Source of the DNA: Boswellia sacra
Lineage: Eukaryota > Streptophyta > Magnoliopsida > Sapindales > Burseraceae
Assembly (NCBI GenBank): GCA_013180625.2
Contig: SNVD02014754.1
Location: 310,001-374,000 of the forward strand
DNA length: 64,000 nt
Reading direction: 5' to 3'
How positions within the stretch are numbered: position 1 is the first letter of the stretch; every line of letters starts with the position of its first letter. Below are positions 1-12,308 of the stretch, one piece after another. The notes beneath the pieces are model-generated. The model made no database searches and was not told the origin of the DNA. It saw nothing but the letters and a program-made list of their open reading frames with translations. Both the position numbers and the translations under genes were made by a program.

Positions 1-880
1 AGACTACAATTTTGACCTGTCACTTAATTAATAAATCCCATGGCCCCGCACTGTCACTCCTATTCCTATAGGCTATCAAAAGCATTATAAGCTACTTTAT
101 TACGAACCACCGGATTTTCTTTTCAACCGAATTTAAATACTGGAATTTTATCTTAATTTTACACTTTAAACGAAAAAAAAAACTATATATTTTTTATCAA
201 TTATTTTTTAAAATTATTTTTAAATAAATTAATATCATTTAAAAATAAAATTTTATATTTATGTCATTCTAATATTTAAATTTGTGTATTTATATTATTC
301 AAGTCTTTTCGTTAATATTTTTATAAATGAATAAGGATGTTTTCATCAAAACACAATTCATGGCAATGATGCCCGTCGCTCCTCCTCTTCTCTCTGAACT
401 CCTCTCCATGAATCTGGAACCCATGCGCCAAATACCTATACCAAACCAAACACCCAGTCAGCCACCAATTCGAACACCACCACCACCAGCACCTAGCCAG
501 CCACAACATAATATATCACAGAACCTTCACTCCTCCACAAACAAATCAAACAATTTCAAACACCACCCAATCGGACAATCACTACACGCAATCAACAAAA
601 ATAATCAAAACACACCTTCAATCACACACCCAATCGGACAATCACTGCACACAATCAACAAAATCGCACACCAATCAACAAAAATAACCAAGAATCACAT
701 CAATGACACACTACACAACCACCAAAAACTACACACCCAATCAAAAATAACCAAAAACCTAACTTTTCAAATCAAACCTGTACACACCATAGCCTTCCCA
801 TCAACTAGTCTCAGTTATGCGAAAACGATGGTGGGAGCTATAACAGCAATTGAGGAAACAACAGGGTTGGTGGTCGCGAC

Positions 881-2337
881 TATGGGTGTACACATGTCGG
901 ATCGGGTGGGGTTTCGTCGAACCCGACTCAACCCGATGTTGTATCGGGTTGAAAAAAATTAACCCGAGATCGGGTTTTCAAATAGAGTGATCCGACATAA
1001 CCCGAATATCTCGGATTTGATCGGGTTAATCGGGTTGGTCAGGTTGGACTAAGCTCATTTTAAAAAAAATTATAGATTGATTCCATTGGGCCATATAAAT
1101 TTACGGGCTATTTTATGTATAAGTTACAGCCAATTGGCATAAATTCAATGCATTTAAAGGCTTTAATGTGTTTAGGCCTTTGGAAAATTAAATTAATTCA
1201 TGTAATAAACTATCGAACTATGAATCTATGATTATCATGATATCCAAAAATTTAAATTACAATGCATTTGAATAGGTTATTTATATATATTAAGTTACAA
1301 ATATATAAAATTATATGAAGTCTTTAAAATATGTTAAATCATTTTCTTCTAAACAAACCATAAATTACTCCAGTCCACAAATTTCATAGCAAAAAGTTTT
1401 CTCCTTAGCTTTAGGCATTGTACATTTTGGAAGCGTCCTTCTTGATTGGTGCTGTCAACGAGGTGAGCTCCTTTACCGAAGAAGGTGTGCACACCAGTGG
1501 CTATCACAACAGCCTCAATCTCTTCTTGCTTGACAGTTGACCCAGAGACGACATCATCCCCTGGGTCCTTGTTCACAGGCAAAGACTCACTAGTGAGTGC
1601 AGCCTAGTCAACCTTGAGGGAGTCTCCTTCCAAGAGAAGCATTTGCTGGAACAATATCTCCCAATATGATGCTGATAACATCCCTTGGTATCAAGATTTC
1701 GGCCTCTTGCTCACTCCACGATCCATCTCTCAGAACCTGTAGTGTTTCAAGAAGGCACACAGCATTGCAAAATCATTACAAAAGGAGATTTCGCCAGGCG
1801 AGAAGACTGCAGTGGAAACTAAAGAGCTTGGCGAGATAGCCATGGAGGCGTGAGCCGTGAAGAACTTGGAGGCTTGCAGGCAAGACGACTGTGGTCTTGG
1901 AGAGGCATGGAGGGCTTCACAAAGCTAGATAGTCAAAAGCATGGAGGGCTTGGCCAGGCGAGAAGACTACAACGAAGATTGGAGAGCCTAGCGGTACAGG
2001 AGGCAAGAGAGGGGGCAAAAATATTTAGTTTTAGGGTTCAATTAGATTGGGGAAAGGAAAAATATGTTTTGTGTAAGGGATATTGTATGCTTATGTGCAT
2101 TGTAATAGGTGCACTCAACTAACAATCATCTGTCACATGACATAAATATTATTTTTTTGAAGGATATATATTCGGGTCGGGTTAAAATAGATTTTCATCT
2201 AATAACCCGATCGAAACCCGACTCTATTAAAACCTGACTTTTTAACTCGAAATCAGATTTTATAAGGGAAAGACCCGATCAAAAATCGCTCGAGTCGGGG
2301 AAAATCTAATCGGGTCGGATAATATTGCACGCCCCTA
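881..2337. mobile_element. hAT-like non-autonomous element carrying a host gene fragment
   Basis: The left end reads TATGGGTGTACACATGTCGG. The reverse complement of the right end reads TAGGGGCGTGCAATATTATC. These are imperfect terminal inverted repeats of the plant hAT type. Flanking 8-mers are GTCGCGAC on the left and GTTGCGAT on the right. They agree at six of eight positions and differ only by C/T changes, as expected for an aged 8-bp target duplication. Subterminal regions are full of CGGGT/ACCCG words in both orientations (890-1050 and 2170-2325), another hAT habit. No transposase frame is visible. The interior holds a fragment of a plasma-membrane H+-ATPase gene (separate entry) and a GC-richer stretch at 1780-2000 in which a GCCAGGCGAGAAGACT-like word occurs twice. 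Confidence 0.65.
1424..1736 (-). pseudogene. Captured plasma-membrane H+-ATPase exon fragment
   Basis: Read on the minus strand, this stretch resembles the actuator domain of plant P3A plasma-membrane H+-ATPases (AHA family). It begins [15 protein letters not shown], continues through a GDIVPA-like segment, and ends with [19 protein letters not shown] and [14 protein letters not shown]. The reading frame is broken by a small deletion just after the GDIVPA segment. A stop follows where the family has Gln (KVD-stop-AAL), and the catalytic-loop motif is LTSES where the family has LTGES. The block is bounded by an acceptor-like CTACAG and a donor-like GTACAA, so it looks like one genomic exon with bits of intron rather than a cDNA copy. 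It lies inside the hAT-like element and cannot make a pump. Confidence 0.75.
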
Positions 2338-2885
2338 GTTGCGATGTGGAGAAAAACAGTAGGGGGGTGGTTGATGAGAATGAAAGCAGCGAAGGCAGGG
2401 AGAGAAAAAAACAGGGAGAGAATGAGATATGAGAGACGCGTATAGAGAGAGCGTGGCGAAGGCAAGGAGAGGAAACAACAGGGGCCACGGCTGCAATGAT
2501 GGAGAAAAATAGCAGAGGGTGGTTGATTTTGAGAGAGAGAGAGATGCAGAGGGAGACCAAGAGCGAGATGGAGGGAGGCTGTATGGGGAGACGACGGTAG
2601 TTGTGGCGGTGCAAGAGGGAGAGGTTCGATGGCAGCAGCGGTTGTACCGGTGGGAGAGGTGAGGTTGAAAGCGAGAGATGAGATAAGAAAGACGACAAGA
2701 GGAGGAAGAAAAAAATTATTTAAATTTGTTTTTTTTATATTTTATAATAAGGGTATATCAATCATTTTATAACTTGATATAGATAGAGTTAACCATTGGA
2801 CTTGAATGATATAAATATACAAAGTTAAGTATTAGAATAATGCAAATACGAAACTTAGTTTCTAGATGATATACACTAAACCTCA

Positions 2886-4008
2886 GGGGTGGTGAATGAT
2901 ATTATCCATTTTCAAATCGTCATTTTCATCATTTGAATCATCGTTTCAAGAACGTGATCGATAAAAAATGAATAATTTCAGAAATGTAATTGATAAGCTA
3001 TAGTTGTTCTTTATTTGAAATTAAGTTAAAATTCGAGACTACTTATGATATTGCTTCAATTTGAAATCTAATAATTTAATAATAATAATATATGATAATT
3101 ATTATATTATAATAATTCTAATTTTTTAAAACTCAAATAATTGATATTGTGCGTTTTGATATTCTAAAAAATCTACTTAAATTAATTGATATTTTTAAGG
3201 TAATGAATTTATATATATATTTTTTATTATTGACAACACGAAAAAACCATCGTAAACGATTGTTTAACTCTTTGACCACATGAAAAAACAAAAAGCTTTG
3301 CCCTCCCACTCTATCTACCCAAGGGATGGAATGGCAAAGACCTGTGGTGTCCTCTCTCATTAAGAATTAGGACCTCGTAATCACTAATTAATATGCTTTC
3401 CTTGCATGCCTTTCTTCGTTCATGGTTTGATATTTTAGTGTCGTAGATGTAGAAGAATCACACCAATTCATTCAGAACTTGGTGGTTAAAACTCTAGTAT
3501 GATAACGATGCTATAGAGAAGGTCCTACAGAAAAATAGACGACAGGATGATAAAAAGTTTAACACCTCTTATTTGTTGCATCAAAATGTCATATATTATT
3601 GGATATGCTAATCGCTAAACATTACTATCTATGTTCTGGTAAAGCTGTTTTTTTTTAATTATTTAAATTTCAACCGAATATTTGGATAGTTTTGAAACAT
3701 ATTTTTGGAAGGTGATATTTTTGAAAATAGCTGTAACATTATTCCCGCCTGCCATGGTTATTTTTGCTACAACCCTCGTAAATTTTTTAAAAAAAAATAA
3801 AGATAATAAAAGTAAATTCTCAAAAAATTAAAATCCACGTCATCCGGCCGAATATACTTTTCTTCGCACGCGGAGTTAACTTTTTGAATCCGCCAAAACA
3901 ACGACATCGTTTTGCAAGAAACAAAGATATAATTTCATCATTTTCGTTCCAAATCATCAAAGAAAGCCAAAGCCCGAACAGTCACCGCGCGTATCGAAGT
4001 CGCCGAAG
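2886..4008. other. Intergenic: AT-rich spacer and ROCK1 upstream region
   Basis: No coding signal was recognised. The stretch is AT-rich and turns GC-richer over the last 100 bases, which form the probable 5' leader of the downstream transporter gene. No clear TATA box was identified. Confidence 0.5.
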
Positions 4009-5817
4009 ATGTCGTCGGCGGCGGCGGCGACGGCCAAGGCCAAGGCTAGGAAGGGAACGACACCAAAGCCAGCGGCACCAGCAAGCTCGCAGAAAATGAA
4101 CTCAAAGGTTTTGCTTTACTCCATTTTGCTCACTCTTCAATACGGCGTGCAGCCTTTGATCTCCAAACGTTTCACAAGGTAATTCTTCATTCAGCTATCA
4201 ACCTCGATCAGATTGTTTTGCTTTCAGTGAACTCCATTTCTTTGAGTAATTTTAGTTAGTGTAGTTTCGTTGTTTTATGGTTGCAAACTCTGATTACAAT
4301 TCTTTAGCTTTAGGTAAGAGTTTTGGGGGAAATGTAATGGTGTAGTTACCTTAATTTAACCATTTCAACGATCTGATAACTTGTGTTGATAGCTGGATTC
4401 ACTTTCTTGCTAACTCAAACATTTTCATAATATTATATTTACATATGTTAACAAGAAAGTGGAATCCACTTGTCAACTCCCGATTGTACGTATGTACCGT
4501 GTCATCGTACTCATGTGGTATAAATGGATATGCCATGTCATCGTAATCACGTGGTATAAGGATGTATCATAAACTTTCTCCCAGCAAAATGTACTTAGAT
4601 ATCACTTAAGTAACACACAACAGGAGATTAGTAGATTTAACTATTTTGGTGCCAGTTAATGCTGTAATTTTCCCTTATTAGCTAAGTGCATGTGTTTAGT
4701 TGCTTTTGTTTGAGGATTTTTTTTTTTTAATTTTTTATGATTTTTTTGAACTTCAAATGCTTTTGAACTGTTATCGATTTCTCAGATTTTCCAGTTAGCT
4801 TTACTTACATGGACATGTGATGGAAGCTTCTTTTAGCAATTTAGGAGTTATATTCCAATATTATATTTGTTTTTGAGGTGCTTCTGTAAGAATTGCCTTT
4901 GCTTGGTATTGCTTCTTAGGATTCTTGGAGAAGCATTCACAGGCAAATAAAATGCTGTATCTGGCACAGCACCACAACATACATACATATATTGATGTAT
5001 TAGGTTTGGGAGGCCATCGAATATGTAATTTACTATACTCTTAAGCTCAGCCATTGAATATGTAATTTACTATACTCTTAAGCTAACTTACCCACATTGG
5101 AGTCTGTAGGTGTTTTTGTCACATAGCTGATAGACGAACAAGTTTTTGTGTTTTAGTGAATTTGGAATTTGTTCTGCTTGTATTTGTTTCTTGCATGCTA
5201 ATGCAAATATTGCCACAAAGTGAAAATCATTAACTGATTATGACTTTTCCTACAGAAAAGAAGTCATTGTGACTACATTTGTCTTGACGTGTGAGTTAGC
5301 AAAGGTAATTTATGGAATATATATATGATTTTCCATTATTTATCTGTTTTGGCTCTGTGAAGACTGCACAGTTGTACCCTTATTTGTATATAAGATTCTT
5401 GTAAGATCCAAGTATCTTTTTCACATGCTTATCAGGTTATATGCGCACTAATTCTCATGGCAAAAGAAGGTACTTTGAAGACACTAGCAAATCAGTGGAC
5501 TTTGGTTGGCTCATTAACTGCATCAGGACTTCCCGCAGCTATTTATGCTCTACAAAACAGCTTGCTGCAGATATCTTATAAGAATCTTGATTCACTGACT
5601 TTCTCCATGCTGAATCAAACAAAAATATTCTTCACTGCTTTCTTCACATATGTCCTGTTAAGGTATATTCTGAGTGCCTCTCATTGTGTTTATATTGAAC
5701 CAAAGGAACTGCCCAAGGAATATGATGAATAACTATTGTCTGTTGTCCACGGAAAGGAAAACTAGTTGATGTTTAAATACATTTCTCTTGTTTCATGCTA
5801 TGCTTCTTTTGACTTCT

Positions 5818-5865
<48 letters not shown>

Positions 5866-7896
5866 ACTAATTTGGTTTAGTGGTTAACATTTTACTCTTG
5901 CTTGTTGACCATCATCCAATATTTGACTCTTTTTTAATTAATTAATCTTTTGAAGAACCCAATAATTTGTGCTGATTTGAAGGTAAGTGTGATAAAGCAT
6001 TACTTATTTGTCAACTTTTACCTGAGGCATCATTGTAAAAGATGTCTTTCCAAGGATAACATATCTATTACATTAGTGAGGCATCTGGCCTGATATTTTG
6101 GCCCAACTTTTGCAATGCATAGGCAGAAGCAATCAATACAACAAATTGGGGCCCTGTTCCTCTTGGTCATGGCAGCTGTTCTTCTAAGTATTGGTGAAGG
6201 CTCTAGCAAAGGTTCTACCAGCGACAACCCTGACCAAATTTTATTTTATGGTATTGTCCCTGTCTTGGTTGCCTCTGTACTCTCAGGCCTGGCTTCTTCT
6301 TTGTGTCAATGGGCTTCTCAGGTTTGCAAAAATTTTCAGTTCTCGTGACATGAATATACATCTTATACACTTGCTAATTATCTCTGTGCACTTATGGTTT
6401 CCTTTAATTACAGGTTAAGAAACACTCATCATACTTGATGACTATAGAGATGTCTGTTGTTGGAAGCCTGTGTTTGTTGGCTAGTATTGCTAAGTCTCCG
6501 GATGGAAAAGCTATTAGAGAACATGGATTCTTTTATGGTTGGACTCCTCTAACACTGGTAAGGATCTTTCTGATATTTAAAAGGGTCCTCTAGGTGAAGA
6601 AAAAGGATGACCATGGACTTTAGCTCTAGTGGTAAAATTGGTGTTGGATTGAGGTAGATTTTGATCCTTTTTTGGAAAAGTGGAAAACTTTGGTTTGATG
6701 GTCTTGTAAACCATTTTTAGGTAGATATAGCATCCATGCTTTATTGAGAATTATCGCAACCATCTCTTAGGCTTTCTGGTGGAGAATAGTTGACATGAAA
6801 CATCTATTGCCTTCCCTCATTGCCTTATTTTTCAGTTTGAAGAAAAAAATTGTCTAGTGGTATAGCTTATTCATCAATCTACTGTGAGTGTTTGGTTGCC
6901 CTATTGAAATGGTCTTGTTGCCTGTCAGTCACTTTTCTTCTTTTACTCATTATCTTGGAGACTTCTCGGTGCTCTCACAAACTTATTGCATATCAACATT
7001 AGTTAATAAATATGTACATATATATACCCTTATCCCCTTTCTAATTCCTGCCATAGTTCTCCAGACCTTGGCCAAAATACGGAAATGTGATATTTGAGAG
7101 GTTTTCTTCTTGTTTGTTTTTGGAAAGATTCATAGTTATATTGGGCAGAAGCTGTGATAAATTTCCTATTACTGTTACTATTATTATTCGTTTGAATTTT
7201 ACATTTCAGATTCCTATTATATCCAATGCTCTTGGCGGGATTCTGGTTGGCCTAGTTACGAGCCATGCTGGTGGTGTCAGAAAGGTATTTTATTTCAGTA
7301 AATGTTATGTTTCAGATACAACAAATGGGAATAACAAAGGTAGTGATGAGATGGCCCCAACATTCCATCTTACCTTTTTAATTGATTGGTTCATAAAACT
7401 TTTTAGGAAGAATATAAAAATTAGGGCCATTAAATTTTTGTCTTAGGTAATTGTTTCTGTCACACTTTACCATAAGGTGGGATAGATCTTTCATCTCATA
7501 TAAAGGCTGAGAGCCCTAGTGATGCTGAAACAGATCACGTTAACTGATAATTTTACAATGGAGCACTTTGGAGCATACTTATTAAAACAATAGTAGTTCA
7601 TATTAGCACGAACCCTGAACCAAGGACAATTGACATGATTTATCTTTTTACCTTTTTTTACATTAAATTTTGAAATGTTTTCATCATTATTATATAGATT
7701 CTTATATTAGCAAATTTGTGATCAATACATGCAGGGCTTTGTCATTGTTTCTGCACTTATTGTGACGGCCTTGCTGCAGTTTATTTTCGAAGGAAAACCC
7801 CCTTCATTGTATTGTCTCATAGCTCTTCCACTTGTAGTTTCTAGCATTTCAATCTACCAGAAGTATCCATACCAAATCAAAAAGAAGGAAGCCTAA
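4009..7896 (+). CDS. ROCK1: UDP-GlcNAc/UDP-GalNAc transporter, ROCK1-like
   Basis: Nucleotide-sugar transporter of the ER membrane. Arabidopsis ROCK1 (At5g65000) moves UDP-GlcNAc and UDP-GalNAc into the lumen and affects ER quality control and cytokinin responses. Seven exons are supported by GT-AG signals and continuous phase: 4009-4178, 5256-5304, 5436-5662, 6123-6321, 6414-6557, 7210-7284 and 7735-7896. They sum to 1026 nt, or 341 residues, the expected family length. The protein is hydrophobic throughout, with about ten membrane spans. Family-typical stretches include LTLQYGVQPLISKRF, GLPAAIYALQNSLLQISYK, LSGLASSLCQWASQVKKHS and ISNALGGILVGLVTSHAGG. The C-terminus ends K-K-E-A, a KKXX dilysine ER-retrieval signal. 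The start is the first ATG of the Ala/Lys-rich leader; an in-frame Met about 30 codons later is possible. I recognise it from memory of the Arabidopsis sequence. Confidence 0.93.
4381..4480. repeat. Short fold-back repeat in ROCK1 intron 1
   Basis: The word GGATTCACTTTCTTG near 4393 recurs inverted as CAAGAAAGTGGAATCC near 4452. Further complementary bases lie outside each arm (TTGTGTTGATAG against CACTTGTCAAC). This suggests a roughly 100-bp fold-back, probably a small MITE remnant. No target duplication was established. Confidence 0.45.
5013..5085. repeat. 37-bp tandem duplication in ROCK1 intron 1
   Basis: Two adjacent copies of a 37-bp unit start at 5013 and 5050 (core AATATGTAATTTACTATACT). 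They differ by about one base near the start (CCATCG against CCATTG). It is a recent slippage-type duplication with no sign of function. Confidence 0.85.
5821..5871. repeat. CT/CTAT microsatellite in ROCK1 intron 3
   Basis: A run of CT dinucleotides passes directly into CTAT tetranucleotides. It is a compound microsatellite inside an intron and likely length-polymorphic. Confidence 0.95.
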
Positions 7897-10800
7897 TCCT
7901 TAACATCGATGATTTAAGGGGTATTCTTGTAAGAATTGCCCTGTTATACAATTCTTACTGGTTCTATTAGATACCACGTTGTGTAGTGGGGGAAGTTGCT
8001 AGATTTTTAAGTGTATTCGTACCTCCTAGTTCAGGGAATCAAGAAAGCAAACTTAGCTTTCTTTCTTTCATCAATTTTAAGCATTTGAAGGCTAGTTATT
8101 TTGATCCGAAGAGAAGAAAAAGAGGGTATTGATTTGATCAGTATCATCGGTAGGCACTTTGAACAGAACATAACTATGAGGAAGCATTTTCCACTATTCC
8201 TCTGAAAGTCACTCTATCTGGCTTTGCCAGTTTAGTGAAATATATTCTATTTTGTGGAAGAGAACTATGTTTGTTAATTAATTGGTGAGAGCGGTGGTCG
8301 CCTCTTCACTTGAATTAGAGTTGATACTGCTGTACTATAAGCTGTTAAACCTGTTAAGCTTATGATTCAAAGAGATGTCAAGAGTTCGATGTGATTTATT
8401 GGAGAAAGATCCATCTAAATAGTAAGAAATGTGAATATCGTTTTAGTAGTCTAAACACAATGTAAATGGTGATTTATGATAAGACAGGATGGAATATACC
8501 CAACCGTATTTTTAGCATAAATCCTTGTATCTTATAAGCTTAATGATAAATGATAACAATATCAAGTTTTCTTAAAATATGAATAAGTCTGAAAACTATA
8601 TAGATTAATGAGACTAATGAATATTAGCAATATAATTATTAAATTTTAACACTTTAAAGGTGATTAATAGTTGATCTACTTTGTCTGTATGAGTAAAATC
8701 ATATTTGATGTTCGATTAACCCTAATCTTGATGTTAATACTAGCTAGGTCCTTTAAAAAAAATGTCACTTTTTCATTATAAATGTCTTAATCCCTAGTTT
8801 TTAATCTGATCAAGGAGTCCATGGGGTCGCTAGACTCACAACGTATAGGTATAATTAATTGTCAGTACTTCGGCAACTATTTACTAATATCAATGTAATT
8901 ACACTAATTGGATATGGTAACATGACAAAGATAAGCTTATATATAACATTAAAATATTACAGTATTAACATATCAAAGGTACATTAAATTCAATAATAAC
9001 GGTTATAATTGGATATTGTGTTATAATCCTGAAATAACGTTGATCGAAAGTAGATATGCATGTAATATTAATGACATCACGTATATAAACATTCAGTATT
9101 TGAAAACAGTATATATATTATGATCGCATATATATACATAATAATCTTATTTTCACAGAATATATATCTATCATTTGATAATTAATTGTATGATACCAGC
9201 AAATCCTTAACGACATATCACTTTTAGATAATATAATTCCACGAAATATGAATGCTGTTAAAGTTTGACATATAGCTTGTAATTAAATGTCTTCATTATT
9301 TATTGTAATATATTTTTTATTTTATCCTAAATAGTAAATAAATAAAACCCTTATAAACTGTAATTTAACATATTGTTGATTCACATGAAAATACTCAAAA
9401 GTAGCAAACCACTCAGAGAGGTACATTCAAGAATAAAGATTAATTTATTTATAATAGACCTAATTATACAAATATCAGCTAAATTGTTGAAATAATTACT
9501 TTTCTTGCAATCTATTAGCTAGGCAGGTAGAGGAAATTCAATTTTTGAGATCAAGCTTTAGAAGCGTAGGATTGGAAGTGTCAACCCAGTTGGCATTGTT
9601 GACTGCAAATTTACGGTCAAATAGAACACATCCTTCCAGAAGACTATAACGGAATAGGATTTGACTATAGAACAAATAGAAGACTATAACAGAATAGGAT
9701 TTGACTATGCCACATACAATATTACATGTAGAACCGACTGCAAACAAGTCTTAGATGATATTCAAGACTATAAACAATTGACCGTGAAAGCTGTAGACCG
9801 GGAGTTCTCTTGTATTCATTCACATCTGTTTCTCTGGAGACTGGGAGTTATCATTTGATAACAACTCCTTGGTTGGCCAACAAACTTTTGAGGTATTCTA
9901 GGACGATTCCACTCTGAAAAAACATGCAACTTATATACTTTGAGTCTACATTCTTCATGAATGCTCTGTGAGTGGTACTAATGAACTTGTCATTGAAAAT
10001 GAGCTGCATATATCAAAACTCAACTAGAAAAACTAGACATTTTAATAATTTCATGACAAGTGAATGTCAAACTATGAATTGTTTGGTATAAAGATTCTAT
10101 CAAAGATATTTCACAATGATGAGAACAATCAGGTATTGTAGAGTTACATGCATAGTTTCCTACTGACACTAATAAAACACCAACCCTTTTATATATGTAA
10201 AACATATGATATATGTAGTTAAGTTTCAGCTGATTAAGGTGCTTGCCTGTAGAAGATCCACAATGTCGACAACCAGAGCTCCATCTATATGAGGAACATC
10301 AACCTGTTAATTAACCTGGAGGCTGCCCATTTGGTCTTGTTAAAGTATGGTGATGAAGCTACTATTCAGTATGTCTGTTAGCACCCATGGTTAATTGCGG
10401 TTCAGGACATGCCATGTAGTAATAACCAAGAAGGAGAACAAATCCTCCACAATTCATGTCCGTGATATGGCTGGGATTGATCCAAAGAGTCTCTGATGGT
10501 AACTCCAACAAATGACATAAACTCATCACATAACTTTTGTGTTCCATCACACTATCTCTGGATTTTGGTACTAGGGAGGCAAACGAGAGGGTGCAACATT
10601 GGCAATGTAAAAGCCATAATACCTTCACGCTCTACACTGTATAATTCCAGCAATATACAAAGTATAAACATAATCAACCCAGTGCCAGCATACAATAAAG
10701 CATTATGAAGAGTTAATAATTACACAAGTACTACCAGAAATATATATAATTAATTCAATTAGCACTAAAGAAAAGAGTATTTCAGGTGCCAAGTCCTGTG

Positions 10801-12308
10801 TTGTTCCACTACAAATTTAAAGGAATTCGTTGTTTTAACTCATATCATGAAACCAGTACTAGTACTCTTGAAGTCTATTGGATCAACCAATTCCCCGGTT
10901 CCTTTAAGTTATCTGAATATGGTAGGACCTTCATCTTATTCTAACATTTCAAAAGTTAATCATCAACTAAAACTTTGCAACTGTCCAATAAAATAAATGC
11001 ATGAAAGAGTGGACGCTAATGGAAATACTAAAAGGTAAACTTAAATCAAGCAGATTATACACATCTGTGTACAAAAATTGAGAATATATACAAATGTGAC
11101 CAGCAGAAATTGGCATATTATGTAGAAGCTCTGTTTTTGACCAAGTTATAAAATCCCAATTCTCCAAATAAAGATTAAATGGTTAGCAATTTGAACCTAC
11201 TCAAATTTCTAGGCATTCATATTAACTGTCTAAATGGTTCAAACTTGTTTTGTATAAATATTTTTTATTAATATAAAGTCAAGCATTATTTAACAGGTTT
11301 AATCAGACTAATCAAATTAATAAACATGGAAACAACATTTAAACTATATGACACATGATAATGCACCTTAAGATTGATGCTCAAGTTTAATGAGAAATGT
11401 TATTAAAAAAAAAAAAAAAACCCACCATTGTTTCGTGTCTATCAGGCAAAATAATTATTTTTGGAGGCAAAAAGAATTTGTTTCCATGCTCAGGCCTTCC
11501 TGTCGTAGAGAGGTGCAGGATCCAAAGTGCTTCTCTGTTGGATTAGAGCAGACAAGAGGAATTCACACAAGAAGAAATAGTTTCAAACCATTATATGATA
11601 AATTATCTATAAATTGAACTCAAGATTATACAAAATCAATTCCCAACGCTATCAATAAATCTAGTTCCATATAATCATTGTCATACCTGTTCATGAGCTC
11701 CAAAAGGGCTTAATGAACTTCTACATCAGCTCCGCTTTGAGTATCAGGCCCAGCAATTGGCTAGTACCAAAAGAATCTTCTTCATCAGAAAAGATATTTA
11801 ACTGCAAGGGGAATTCCTTTTAGCAAGATGGAGAGTATGACCAACCATGCATGGATGAAAGGATCTTACAACTCCATAAAGCTATAACCAATTAAGAAGA
11901 ATACCCCTTTTGACTAACACCACCAGCTTCGCAATTATCCAGCAAAATCAAACACAAGATATTGAAAAATAAATGAATAAACTAAAATAAATAAGCTACA
12001 CACAAAATTGAAAGTTCAGATATATGGGCAACAAACAAACAACCTTCACCGAGGAATGACTCTATATACACATCCATACAAACATATGAATCTATATATA
12101 TAAATAACCCATTTCTCAACGAAAAGACTAAACGAAATTAATATGAAATGAGAAAATAATTAATGAACCTTTTATCTTCCCTTTCCCATAGTACTAACAT
12201 ATATCTGCACTTGATAAACCAAAAGTCCGAACAAACCTGTCAATAACTTACTCGATATGGCAGCAATCAATCAAGTGCCTTGTTGAACTACTCTTCCCAG
12301 TAGCCGCT
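7897..12308. other. Intergenic: AT-rich, no secure gene
   Basis: About 4.4 kb without a gene I can defend. The first few hundred bases include the ROCK1 3' UTR. On the minus strand at 9.5-11.8 kb there are short exon-like pieces flanked by splice-like signals. One, at about 11676-11741, reads IAGPDTQSGADVEVH, then a stop, then ALLELMNR followed by GT. Others lie near 10.25-10.6 kb and 9.85-9.97 kb. They contain stops and could not be joined into a family I know, so a heavily decayed gene is possible but unproven. A poly-A tract lies near 11405. Confidence 0.45.
9638..9708. repeat. Direct repeat, period 40 bp
   Basis: A 31-base word starting AGAAGACTATAAC at 9638-9668 recurs at 9678-9708 with a single mismatch. 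It is a local tandem duplication in non-coding sequence. Confidence 0.85.

Larger units (their letters stand above)
220..2885. mobile_element. Decayed long-inverted-repeat DNA element (outer shell)
   Basis: The AT-rich stretch at about 220-305 reappears inverted at about 2790-2885. Both arms hold the same succession of short words (a variant of TATCAT, then a variant of ATTCTAATA, then ATTCAAGTC) over roughly 80 bases, at perhaps 70 percent identity by eye. The right arm continues outward into a CACCACCCCTGAGG-like sequence of the kind often seen at ends of plant Mutator-like elements. A younger hAT-like element sits inside at 881-2337. I could not define exact termini or a target-site duplication, so the class is a guess. 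The 211-codon open frame at 327-962 is low-complexity Pro/Gln/His/Asn-rich sequence that runs into the nested element, and is not called as a gene. Confidence 0.4.

Noticed and set aside
327..962. 211-codon plus-strand frame, Pro/Gln/His/Asn-rich
   Set aside because: Low-complexity CA-rich sequence between transposon arms. The frame runs into the nested hAT-like element, and no family resemblance or splice context supports it.
2306..2698. 130-codon Ser/Leu-rich minus-strand frame
   Set aside because: It is the complement of a purine-rich (GAGA) tract, which produces long open Leu/Ser/Pro frames by composition alone.
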